Below the pieces are notes generated by a model, which made no database searches, was not told where the DNA came from, and saw only the letters and a list, made by a program, of their open reading frames with translations. A stretch of DNA of 45,625 bases from an uncultured Eubacteriales bacterium (GTDB taxonomy: Bacteria; Bacillota; Clostridia; Oscillospirales; CAG-272), in assembly GCA_934433485.1 (NCBI GenBank), contig CAKRZR010000017.1, positions 1-45,625 on the forward strand, in the 5' to 3' direction. Positions 8,447-15,578 of the stretch are shown here, in pieces. The position numbers and the translations under genes were made by a program. Within the stretch, counting starts at the first letter, position 1. Each line of letters begins with the position of its first letter.

Positions 8447-8462
8447 TGTAAGAAAGCACAAA

Positions 8463-8492
8463 AAAGAGGGTCTGTTTTTACAGATCCTCTTT
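8463..8492. terminator. bidirectional terminator between lipoprotein 2 and the AbrB-family gene
   Basis: AAGAGGGTCTG pairs with CAGATCCTCTT, with A-rich sequence before and T-rich sequence after. The stop codon of the convergent AbrB-family gene lies within the hairpin. Confidence 0.65.
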
Positions 8493-8744
8493 CTTGCTTC
8501 TTTCCTCCCGAATCTCATTCACCATTGCCGTTACATCATCCTCGTTTGCCGCGCCGATTTTTTCTGCGATGCCGGAGAACGCCTTTTGCGCCGCGAGCAG
8601 TGCCTGCAGGGAGGCGTTCATGAGCACGATTTTTCCGTTTTCCTCCACAAAAAGCACCTTATCGCCCTCGCGTACGCCAAGCTGTTTCCGGATGGCAAGC
8701 GGGATGGTGATCTGACCCTTGGATGTGACCTTTGCAAGTTCCAT
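8478..8744 (-). CDS. AbrB/SpoVT-family DNA-binding protein
   Basis: The 88-residue protein begins with the swapped-hairpin domain: MELAKVTSKGQITIPLAIRK, then LGVREGDKVLFVEENGKIVL (residues about 1-43). This is the signature of AbrB, SpoVT, MazE and PrlF-type proteins. The C-terminal half is helical and charged (AQKAFSGIAEKIGAANEDD). The ATG at 8744 has AAGGAGG at ideal spacing. Such proteins are either transition-state regulators or antitoxins, and no toxin gene overlaps or follows, so a solitary regulator or orphan antitoxin is more likely. It is convergent with lipoprotein gene 2 and shares its terminator. Confidence 0.85.
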   Translation of the reverse strand: MELAKVTSKGQITIPLAIRKQLGVREGDKVLFVEENGKIVLMNASLQALLAAQKAFSGIAEKIGAANEDDVTAMVNEIREERSKKEDL

Positions 8745-8782
8745 TGGTTATCCTCCTTGTATTCCTTACTTACCTTACATAC

Positions 8783-8811
8783 AGTATACACCATGTGCGC
8801 GATTTTGTCAA
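8783..8811 (-). promoter_or_regulatory. promoter of the AbrB-family gene
   Basis: On the minus strand TTGACA (8806-8811) and TATACT (8783-8788) have a 17 bp spacer. Confidence 0.75.
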
Positions 8812-8856
8812 GTGCTTTTTTTTGATTGCGCGCGCGAAAACAATCGCCAAAAACGC

Positions 8857-8931
8857 TTGCAAATCCGCGCGAAATGTGCTATACTATACACACAAAACAA
8901 AGAAATATAGAATAACTACATACGTAGTTAT
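8857..8931 (+). promoter_or_regulatory. promoter and leader hairpin of lipoprotein gene 3
   Basis: TTGCAA (8857-8862) and TATACT (8880-8885) are 17 bp apart. ATAACTAC (8912-8919) and GTAGTTAT (8924-8931) form a perfect 8-bp inverted repeat with a 4-base loop, the strongest copy of this leader element. Confidence 0.65.
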
Positions 8932-8950
8932 CACGGAAAGGACACAACCA

Positions 8951-10423
8951 ATGAAAAAGACAATCGTTATGCTCCTTCTCGCGGCGATGCTGCTGTCCAT
9001 GGCGGCGTGCGGCGGCGCGGAAAAGGAGACGGAGGCAGCCACGGGCGATACCGCAAACACGGATACGACGGCGCAATCCGAAACGGAGACGGAGGAAGAG
9101 GCGGATCCGCTGGCGCATCTGCCCACTGTGGACATGGAGGGTTACACGTTCCGGCAGATCATCCGCAACAACGACCGTTGGATCGCGGACATGATCGCAG
9201 AGGAGCAGACCGGGGAAGTGGTCAACGACGCGATCTTCCGCCGGCGGACGGAGTTAGAGGAGCGGTACAACTGCGCCTTCACGTACCAGCGCTCGTCGAA
9301 TGACAACTCGGAGATGGACGCGAAGCCGGGGATCATCGCGGGTGACGACGCGTACGACTGGATCGTGGGGCATCCGCGCGCCTGCGCCAGCTACGCGAAC
9401 GAGGGGCTTGTGATGGACTGGACCGGGCTTAAGTATGTAGACCTGACGAAATCGTGGTGGGACCAGGACGCGGTGGAAAACTTCCGGATGCCGGGCGGTA
9501 TTTTCTGGATGACGGGAGACCTGAGCTACGAATCGCTGGGCGCCGCGAACTGCATGCTTTTCAACAAGGATTATCTGCGCGACAATCAGGTGGAGTTCCC
9601 GTACCAGATGGTCAAGGACGGCAAGTGGACGTTTGACGCGTTTCTCGGCATGGTGCAGGACTACAGCCGCGATCTGGACGGCGACGGCGTGATCGGGGAC
9701 AACGACATCTACGGCTACGTATCGTTCAAATGGATCGGCCCGATTCAGGCGTTCATCACGTCCGGCTCGCGCGTGGTGATGAGTGCGGACAACGACTACG
9801 CCTTTGACGTGTACAACGAGCGGTCGCTGACGATGTTTGAAAAGTACTTCCCGCTGATCCAGTCGGCGAACACGTTTGTGGATCTCAAGTCCTCCTCCGG
9901 CGGCACGAACCGGGAGCTGTTCCGCGACGGGCACGCGCTGTTTGTGGACATGAACATATCGGACGTATCGGTGCTGCGCGAGATGGACATGGAGTTCGGC
10001 ATCCTGCCGTGGCCGAAATACGATGAGGCGAGCGAGTACCTGACGAACGTGGACGCGGGCACGAACATGTTCATCATCCCGATCACGAACCAGGTGACGG
10101 ACAACACGAGCCTGATTCTGGAGTCGATGGCGATCCTTGGACGCGAATACGTGATTCCGTCGTACTACGATGTGGCGTTAAAGACGCGCAATTCACGCGA
10201 CGAGGACTCCGCGCCGATGCTGGACATCATCATGGAAAACCGCGTGTTTGACCTCGGCTACTACAATACGGATTTAGGCGGCGCGTACGCCAGCAATTTT
10301 GCGGAGCTCTCCACAGAAACGAACCCGGACTTCGCGTCCTGGTACGAAAAGAAGCTGTCCGCCGCCACCTCCGCCCGCGACAAAACTTTGAAAGCCTACG
10401 AGGATCGCGCGGCTGGAAAGTGA
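8951..10423 (+). CDS. extracellular solute-binding lipoprotein 3 (family 1-like)
   Basis: A 490-residue paralog of lipoproteins 1 and 2. It has a signal peptide ending LLSMAAC, an acidic linker (ETETEEEADP), GDDAYDWIVGHPRACAS, calcium-type loop DLDGDGVIGDND, FKWIGPIQAFITSGSRVV and FGILPWPKYDEASEYLTNVD. By eye it is closer to paralog 1 than to paralog 2, including the SSGGTNRELFRDGHALF segment. It is transcribed alone from its own promoter with the leader hairpin. The ATG at 8951 follows GGAAAGG. Repeat copy B follows the gene. Ligand unknown; a sugar or oligosaccharide is the family default. Confidence 0.82.
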   Translation: MKKTIVMLLLAAMLLSMAACGGAEKETEAATGDTANTDTTAQSETETEEEADPLAHLPTVDMEGYTFRQIIRNNDRWIADMIAEEQTGEVVNDAIFRRRTELEERYNCAFTYQRSSNDNSEMDAKPGIIAGDDAYDWIVGHPRACASYANEGLVMDWTGLKYVDLTKSWWDQDAVENFRMPGGIFWMTGDLSYESLGAANCMLFNKDYLRDNQVEFPYQMVKDGKWTFDAFLGMVQDYSRDLDGDGVIGDNDIYGYVSFKWIGPIQAFITSGSRVVMSADNDYAFDVYNERSLTMFEKYFPLIQSANTFVDLKSSSGGTNRELFRDGHALFVDMNISDVSVLREMDMEFGILPWPKYDEASEYLTNVDAGTNMFIIPITNQVTDNTSLILESMAILGREYVIPSYYDVALKTRNSRDEDSAPMLDIIMENRVFDLGYYNTDLGGAYASNFAELSTETNPDFASWYEKKLSAATSARDKTLKAYEDRAAGK

Positions 10424-10432
10424 TTTTATGCA

Positions 10433-10605
10433 GGGGGAACAGGGGGAACGCGGCTTCTTGAGAACGAACTTGTTCGTTCCAGCCTGTGCAAGAACTTTTA
10501 TTAGGGAATTGGTGATGGATATAGTTTGTGCAAGTCCGGTTGCTCACCAATATTGATTGGTCCGTTTCCTGAGAAGACTGTTCACGAGCGACACAATTTT
10601 CATTT
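10433..10605 (+). repeat. modular palindromic intergenic repeat, copy B (left arm and core)
   Basis: GGGGGAACAGGGGGAACG leads into the arm CTTCTTGAGAACGAAC/GTTCGTTC hairpin, GCAAGAACTTTTAT and AGTTTGTGCAAGTCCG (ending near 10538). A core of TGCTCACCAAT and CCGTTTCCTGAGAAGA with TTCACGAGCG follows. The inverted right arm is missing, so this is a half element. It lies in the 306 bp gap between lipoprotein genes 3 and 4. Confidence 0.78.
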
Positions 10606-10606
10606 T

Positions 10607-10649
10607 CAAAAGAGGCGCCACTTTTTTCGCGGCGCCTCTTTCTTTTTTT
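10607..10649 (+). terminator. strong terminator between lipoprotein genes 3 and 4
   Basis: AAAGAGGCGCC pairs with GGCGCCTCTTT and CTTTTTTT follows. The stem could also end any transcript of repeat copy B. Confidence 0.8.
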
Positions 10650-10710
10650 AGTGGGATGTGCTATACTGTATGCACAGTGTTATTATAACAGAATAACTAC
10701 AAAAGTAGTT
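10639..10710 (+). promoter_or_regulatory. promoter and leader hairpin of lipoprotein gene 4
   Basis: TATACT (10662-10667) has the context ATGTGC and a weak TTTCTT 17 bp upstream. AACTAC (10695-10700) and GTAGTT (10705-10710) form the same AAAA-loop hairpin as ahead of gene 2, about 20 bases before the start codon. Confidence 0.6.
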
Positions 10711-10729
10711 TTCTTGAAAAGGGGTACAT

Positions 10730-12184
10730 ATGAAAAAACTGCTCATTCTTTTCTTATTGATATCGATGCTGGCGTCGTGCGGCGGTGGGGAAACGGCGGA
10801 GACTGTCGGCGGGGAGACTGTGGGTACGGACGCGGCTGCCCTGGAGACGGTTTCGGAGACGTCGTATCTGGACACGCTCGGTGCGCGGGATTTCGCGGGC
10901 GCGTCGTATGTGATGTATGTACAGGACGATACGAACATACCGATTCTGAACATGCAGTGCGGAGAGCTTACCGGAGAGATTCTGAACGACACGCAGTACA
11001 ACCGGGACAAAGAAATCGAAGACGCGTACAATGTAAAAATCGAGTATCCGGAGTGGTCCGGCTCGGAGGAGATGGCGCCGACGATTCGCAGCGCGGTGCA
11101 ATCGGGGGATGCGATATGCGATGTATTCATTGATTCCCTGCGGGACGGCAGCACGGGGCTTGGCGCAATCGTGCAGCAAGGAGTGCTCTACAATCTGCTG
11201 GACGTGCCGCATTTGTCCCTGGACGCCGAATGGTGGAGCCCGCTCATGTACAAGAATACGCAGTACAACGGGAAGATGTTCTTCACGTCTGGGGACATGG
11301 CGCCGTTTTCCTTTATCGGACCGGCGTGTGTGTACATGAATTTGAATTTGGCGGCGAACTACGGAGTAGACGAGCAGACGATCTACGATCTGGTATACGA
11401 CGGCAAGTGGACATTTGACGAGCTGTACAGCCGATACGAGGGTCTGGATACGGATCTGAACGGCGACGGGAAGATGCATTGTCTCGATGATTTCTACGGG
11501 ATCGTGACGGAATACAACAATCTGACCTCGACGCTACTGTTGGTAGCGAACGACGTAAAGCTGTGCGAGACGGACAGTGACGGGCGGCTTGCGATCCATT
11601 TGGACGACGAGCGGACGGTTGCGGTGATTGACAAGATGGCGAAGTATTTCCAGAAGATCGAGAACGACAACGACAATACGCTGCTCTTTGACCAGACGTT
11701 CAAATATGACCGCGCGCTCTTTGCGATCCACTATGTAGAATCTACGCTGCGCCGGTTCCGGGACATGGAGAGCGATTATGTGATCCTGCCGATGCCGAAG
11801 TACGACGACACGCAGGAGAGCTACGTCTGCTACATCAATCCATGGGTAAAGGGATTTGTTTCGATCCCGCTGACGCAGGACGACATTGACAAAACGGGCT
11901 TTATCACCGAGGTGATGGAGTACAAATCGGTTGAGATGCTCCGTCCGGCGATCTATGATGTGACGCTGAAGGGCAAGGCGCTGCGCAACGAGGACAGCCT
12001 CGCCATGCTGGACATCGTTTTCGACACGACATACATCGACTTCAACGGCATTTACGAGTTCGGCGGTGTCCTCGGCGCCGTCAACGGAGCGATCTTCTAC
12101 GACAAGCCCTACGCCTCCGCCTACGAAAAAGCCATCCCGAAAGCGGAAGCCAAGCTGGAAGAATTTATGAAAGCGTTTGAGTGA
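10730..12184 (+). CDS. extracellular solute-binding lipoprotein 4 (divergent paralog)
   Basis: This 484-residue lipoprotein has lipobox ISMLASC and a Gly/Glu/Thr-rich linker. Its binding domain is clearly related to, but more distant from, lipoproteins 1-3: NDTQYNRDKEIEDAYNVKI at the first segment, EWWSPLMYKNTQYNGKMFFTSGDM, YDGKWTFDELYSRYEG, calcium-type loop DLNGDGKMHCLDD and YVILPMPKYDD. It shares the promoter and leader hairpin type of genes 2 and 3, which suggests common control despite the sequence divergence. The ATG at 10730 follows AAAAGGGG. No transporter membrane component is adjacent. Repeat copy C follows directly. Confidence 0.8.
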   Translation: MKKLLILFLLISMLASCGGGETAETVGGETVGTDAAALETVSETSYLDTLGARDFAGASYVMYVQDDTNIPILNMQCGELTGEILNDTQYNRDKEIEDAYNVKIEYPEWSGSEEMAPTIRSAVQSGDAICDVFIDSLRDGSTGLGAIVQQGVLYNLLDVPHLSLDAEWWSPLMYKNTQYNGKMFFTSGDMAPFSFIGPACVYMNLNLAANYGVDEQTIYDLVYDGKWTFDELYSRYEGLDTDLNGDGKMHCLDDFYGIVTEYNNLTSTLLLVANDVKLCETDSDGRLAIHLDDERTVAVIDKMAKYFQKIENDNDNTLLFDQTFKYDRALFAIHYVESTLRRFRDMESDYVILPMPKYDDTQESYVCYINPWVKGFVSIPLTQDDIDKTGFITEVMEYKSVEMLRPAIYDVTLKGKALRNEDSLAMLDIVFDTTYIDFNGIYEFGGVLGAVNGAIFYDKPYASAYEKAIPKAEAKLEEFMKAFE

Positions 12185-12195
12185 TTGGTTGTAGG

Positions 12196-12440
12196 TGCGC
12201 TCGTTCGGAAGGGGAACGAGGGGGACGAGGGGAAACGCGGCTTCTTGAGAACGAACTTGTTCGTTCCAGCCTGTGCAAGAACTTTTATATGGGGGATTTG
12301 GACAGGATATAGTTTGTGCAAGTCCGTTTGCTCACCAATTTTGCTCCGTCCCCACTGACTTTAGTCAGTGACCCGACGGAGATCGTTCGCGAGCGGCTGC
12401 GGGGACGCATCCGCACACTACGGGGAGATAGTGCTGGATA
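12196..12440 (+). repeat. modular palindromic intergenic repeat, copy C (left arm and core)
   Basis: The outer end shows degenerate tandem units (GGGGAACGA, GGGGGACGA, GGGGAAACG). The arm with the GAACGAAC/GTTCGTTC hairpin and AGTTTGTGCAAGTCCG ends near 12326. The core TGCTCACCAAT is followed by a nested stem CTCCGTC/GACGGAG enclosing CACTGACTTTAGTCAGTG, then GATCGTTCGCGAGCGGCT. The inverted right arm is absent. From 12441 to 12540 I see nothing further. Confidence 0.75.
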
Positions 12441-12548
12441 TAGTACATATGGGATATGGTCTATTGTAGATTCGTTTTCAGCCTTCCTCCGCGTTGGATT
12501 GCGCCCGTATTGGTTTCCTCTGTATCCTGTACATTTGTTTATTTACGG

Positions 12549-12590
12549 CAAAAAAGCCCTGCTGTATCATACGGCAAGGCTTTTTGCACA
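12549..12590 (-). terminator. terminator of the decayed MNT/HEPN pair
   Basis: GCAAAAAAGCC and GGCTTTTTGC form a stem around a long loop. On the minus strand it lies about 30 bases after the HEPN remnant and ends in GGGCTTTTTTGCC. Confidence 0.6.
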
Positions 12591-12616
12591 GAATATACGT
12601 CTGCAATCAGAAAACG

Positions 12617-12798
12617 TCACAGCTTTTGCAGCATAGCGAGCAGGGAAGGTAAGTCCTCACTAATAATATCCCAAACGAGACGCAGGCTTACACCAGCATG
12701 TCGTTTTTTGCAAACGTATCATAATGAACATTACTGCAATACTGCAATATCTTCTGCACATGGGTGCAGATCTGCTGGATTCTTTCCTCATCTCTCAT
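12617..12798 (-). pseudogene. HEPN/DUF86 (HepT-like) toxin gene with internal deletion
   Basis: From an ATG at 12798, which overlaps the end of the nucleotidyltransferase gene by 11 bases, one reads MRDEERIQQICTHVQKILQY, then CSNVHYDTFAKNDMLV and a stop. One frame over, the family's C-terminal end appears directly: SLRLVWDIISEDLPSLLAML, then QKL and a stop. HepT/DUF86 proteins are about 110 residues; here about 50 residues are missing, including the region with the conserved RX4-6H ribonuclease motif. The two remaining ends match in the right order, so this is a decayed toxin with an internal deletion and frameshift, and it cannot be active. Confidence 0.75.
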
Positions 12799-13075
12799 AA
12801 ATTGTCACTCCTGTGTGCCGGATCTCTTCCTCTATGCGGGAACCTTTTTCGATGTGTGTTACGTCAAAGACATCGACCGGCAGGGACAAGGTCTGGTGGA
12901 TTTCCTCCATGAAGCCGACAAAACGAAGGCCGCGGAGATCGCAATCCACCAACAGGTCAACATCACTTTTTGCGTTTTGCGTTCCCTTTGCATACGAACC
13001 AAACAGGATGGCGCGACGGATTGGATAGCGTGAAAAAACAGGCGCGAGAAGCATACGGATTGATTCCGCGGACAC
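12788..13075 (-). CDS. MNT-type nucleotidyltransferase antitoxin (MntA-like)
   Basis: The 95-residue minimal nucleotidyltransferase has the motif GSYAKG (26-31) and the metal-binding pair in SDVDLLVD (Asp38 and Asp40), with a third acidic strand at LPVDVFDV. MntA proteins AMPylate or otherwise neutralise the HepT ribonuclease. The GTG start at 13075 is chosen because AAGGAGGGG lies just upstream; longer upstream frames have no such site. The partner toxin gene overlaps its 3' end but is broken, so the antitoxin is an orphan here. The active-site residues look intact. Confidence 0.82.
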   Translation of the reverse strand: MSAESIRMLLAPVFSRYPIRRAILFGSYAKGTQNAKSDVDLLVDCDLRGLRFVGFMEEIHQTLSLPVDVFDVTHIEKGSRIEEEIRHTGVTIYER

Positions 13076-13107
13076 AGGATCCCCTCCTTGTACAGGTGTA
13101 TATCTAT

Positions 13108-13136
13108 AGTATACTGCATTTTTGAGGGAAATGCAA
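13108..13136 (-). promoter_or_regulatory. promoter of the MNT/HEPN pair
   Basis: On the minus strand TTGCAT (13131-13136) and TATACT (13108-13113) have a 17 bp spacer, about 33 bp before the GTG start. Confidence 0.7.
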
Positions 13137-13198
13137 GCATGGACTTGTGAAATTCTCCACCCCATACACTGCCGCATTTTTATTCACAGAATATACCC

Positions 13199-13227
13199 TT
13201 GCAAACCATGGCGAAATGTTGTATAAT
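13199..13227 (+). promoter_or_regulatory. promoter upstream of iorA
   Basis: TTGCAA (13199-13204) and a perfect TATAAT (13222-13227) have a 17 bp spacer. Transcription would run through repeat copy D into iorA, giving a leader of about 370 nt. I find no gene between 13230 and 13370. Confidence 0.65.
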
Positions 13228-13373
13228 AGAAAAGAGTAGGGAAACAAAACGGATGTGGTTCCGACTATGTAAGCAGCGCATACTCTGCAGCGTCAGACCG
13301 TAAAGAAAAAGTCAAAGACAGTATTCTGCCAATGCCCCACTATACAATATGCAGCAATCGCAAAAAACAGAGT

Positions 13374-13557
13374 GCGGATCCCGGAGTTTAGGGAGCCAAT
13401 GCATTGGCTCAGCTAAACTCATGGGAGCCGCTCGCGAACGGTCTTCTCAGGAAACGGATCGCTCAAGTTGGTGAGCAGTCGGACTTGCACAAACGAAATT
13501 CCATATCCCTTTTTCATAAAAGTTTTGCCAGGCTTTTTCAAAAGCCGCGTTCCCCTT
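13374..13557 (-). repeat. modular palindromic intergenic repeat, copy D (core and one arm, inverted orientation)
   Basis: Read on the minus strand, the arm starts GGGGAACGCGGCTTTTG with a GGCTTTT/AAAAGCC hairpin instead of the GAACGAAC type, followed by GGCAAAACTTTTATG. Then come GTTTGTGCAAGTCCGACTGC (from 13494 down), TCACCAA, GATCCGTTTCCTGAGAAGA, CGTTCGCGAGCGGCTCCCA and TGAGTTTAGC, with an extra AGCCAATGCATTGGCT palindrome. The second arm is missing. Confidence 0.76.
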
Positions 13558-13601
13558 AAACTATCGATACAAATCACCCTAAAATAGGAGCAAACATACA
13601 A

Positions 13602-15332
13602 ATGAAAAAACTGATGTTAGGCAATGAAGCGGTAGCCAGAGGCTTGTGGGAGGCAGGCACAAGATTTGTGTCCAGCTATCCCGGCACGCCGAGCACCGAG
13701 ATCACCGAAGAGGCTGCGAAATACGACGAGATCTACGCCGAGTGGGCACCCAATGAAAAGGTGGCGCTGGAGGGCGCGATCGGTGCGGCGGTCGGCGGCG
13801 GACGGGCGTTCTGCGGCATGAAGCACGTCGGGCTGAACGTGGCGGCGGATCCGCTGTTTGTGTGCGGGTACACCGGGATTTCGGCGGGTCTGGTGATCGG
13901 CGTGGCGGACGATCCCGGCATGCACTCGTCCCAGAACGAGCAGGACAGCCGCCGGTACGCCATCGCTGCCAAGCTGCCCATGATCGAGCCTGCGGATTCC
14001 GCGGAGTGCGTCGCATACATCCGGGCAGCGTACGACCTGTCCGAGCGGTTCGACACACCCGTGCTGTTCCGCATGACGACCCGCGCCGCCCATTCGAGAG
14101 GGATCGTCGAGACAGGTGAGCGCACCGAATACGAGATCAAGCCGTACGAGAAGAATCCCGGCAAGTACGTCATGATGCCCGCAAACGCCAAAAAGCGGCA
14201 CGTCGTCGTCGAGGAGCATCTGGCGGCGCTGCGCGAATTTGCCGAAACGACAGAGCTCAACCGCGTAGAGCTGTCCGAGGGCGCGTCGGTCGGGATCATC
14301 ACGTCCGGCAACGCGTATAATTATGCACGCGAGGTGTTCGGCGATTCCGCGTCGTACCTGAAGCTGGGGCTGATTTTCCCGATGCCGGAGCGGCTGATCG
14401 CCGATTTCGCGGCGCGGCATGAGACGGTGATCGTGGTCGAGGAGCTGGAGCCGGTGATCGAGGAGTTCTGCCGCCAGCACGGCATCGACGTGATCGGCAA
14501 GGACCGGCTCCCGATCTGCGGGGAATATTCGGATCAGCTGCTGCGCGAAAAGCTGCTCGGCGAGGAAGCGGACAACACGCTCCTGGGCGATGAGATTCCG
14601 GGGCGCCCGCCGGTGCTCTGTCCGGGATGTCCGCATCGGGGTGTGTTCTACACGCTCGGTAAGCTGAAGCTGCGCGTATCGGGCGACATCGGCTGCTACA
14701 CGCTGGGGGCAGTGAAGCCCTTGGACGCGATCGATTCCGTCTACTGCATGGGCGCGTCGATTTCCTCCCTGCACGGCACGGCGAAGGTGCGCGGCGAGGA
14801 GGACAAATACGTAGCGGTGATCGGCGACTCGACGTTCATGCATTCCGGTCTGACGGGACTGGTGAACGTGGTCTACAACGGCGGGAACACCACGACGATC
14901 ATTCTGGACAACAGCATCACGGGCATGACGGGGCACCAGGACAATCCGCTCACGGGCAAGACGCTCAAGGGAACAGTCGCGCCGAACCTCTGTCTGGAGG
15001 ACATCTGCGCCTCCCTCGGCATCGACCGCGGTCACATCCGCGCTGTGGATCCGAACGATCTGACGGCACTGGAAGCGGTGATCCGCGAGGAGGTTGCCGC
15101 ACCGTGCGCGTCGGTGATCATTGCCCGCCGTCCGTGCGCGCTCCTCAAATCGGTAAAGCGCAAGCCGGCGCTGCACATTGACGAATCGAAGTGCGTCGGC
15201 TGCCGTTCCTGTATGAAGATCGGCTGTCCGTGCATCTCGATCGTGGGCAAAAAAGCGAAAATCGACGCCACCATGTGCGTCGGCTGCGGCTTATGCCCGC
15301 AAATGTGCCGCCTTGGGGCGATTGTGGAGTAA
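13602..15332 (+). CDS. iorA: indolepyruvate:ferredoxin oxidoreductase, alpha subunit
   Basis: The 576-residue subunit oxidatively decarboxylates aryl pyruvates from Trp, Tyr and Phe, transferring electrons to ferredoxin and the acyl group to CoA. The N-terminal pyrimidine-binding domain starts GNEAVARGLWEAGTRFVSSY and includes YPGTPSTEI. The thiamine-diphosphate domain has CPGCPHRGVFY, GDIGCYTLG and the GDSTFMHSGLTGL/NVVYNGGN segment. The C-terminal ferredoxin domain (about 525-576) has two Cys clusters, CVGCRSCMKIGCPC and CVGCGLCPQMC, for two [4Fe-4S] centres. Length and domain order match IorA. The beta-subunit gene follows after repeat copy E. Oxygen sensitivity of this enzyme fits a strict anaerobe. 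Confidence 0.96.
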   Translation: MKKLMLGNEAVARGLWEAGTRFVSSYPGTPSTEITEEAAKYDEIYAEWAPNEKVALEGAIGAAVGGGRAFCGMKHVGLNVAADPLFVCGYTGISAGLVIGVADDPGMHSSQNEQDSRRYAIAAKLPMIEPADSAECVAYIRAAYDLSERFDTPVLFRMTTRAAHSRGIVETGERTEYEIKPYEKNPGKYVMMPANAKKRHVVVEEHLAALREFAETTELNRVELSEGASVGIITSGNAYNYAREVFGDSASYLKLGLIFPMPERLIADFAARHETVIVVEELEPVIEEFCRQHGIDVIGKDRLPICGEYSDQLLREKLLGEEADNTLLGDEIPGRPPVLCPGCPHRGVFYTLGKLKLRVSGDIGCYTLGAVKPLDAIDSVYCMGASISSLHGTAKVRGEEDKYVAVIGDSTFMHSGLTGLVNVVYNGGNTTTIILDNSITGMTGHQDNPLTGKTLKGTVAPNLCLEDICASLGIDRGHIRAVDPNDLTALEAVIREEVAAPCASVIIARRPCALLKSVKRKPALHIDESKCVGCRSCMKIGCPCISIVGKKAKIDATMCVGCGLCPQMCRLGAIVE

Positions 15333-15344
15333 GTGCGTTCGTTC

Positions 15345-15540
15345 GGGAGGAGAACGAGGGGACGCGCGGGGGAAACGAGGGGGACGCGGACGCTTCTTGA
15401 AAGAAGCTTGGTAAGAACTTTATCCCGATCCATCCCCCTCATAAAAGTTTTGCGGAGCTGGGAGAAATCTTTGATTTCCCCTGAAGAATGCCAAGGCATT
15501 CTTCCATTTCCCAAAAGCGACCGTTCCCCCGCGTTCCCCT
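15345..15540. repeat. modular palindromic intergenic repeat, copy E (outer arms only)
   Basis: The left end has tandem AACGAGGGG-type units, then CTTCTTGAAAGAAG as a short hairpin cassette and AAGAACTTTAT. The right arm runs CATAAAAGTTTTGC, a GGGAGAAATC/GATTTCCCC hairpin, GAAGAATGCC/GGCATTCTTC, then GACCGTTCCCC. The inner AGTTTGTGCAAGTCCG part and the core are missing, and the two arms carry different cassettes. The copy separates iorA from iorB. Confidence 0.75.
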
Positions 15541-15578
15541 ATCTCCTCCCCAATATACATATCACATGAGGTAAACAT

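Noticed and set aside
8478..8744. AbrB-family gene as half of a toxin-antitoxin operon
   Set aside because: No second small gene precedes or follows on the same strand; a terminator lies at its end and its own promoter directly upstream.
13230..13375. Open frame without start codon reading CGSDYVSSAYSAASDRKEKV between the 13.2-kb promoter and repeat copy D
   Set aside because: No start codon, no ribosome site and no family resemblance; it may be a scar of a lost gene but is too weak to annotate.
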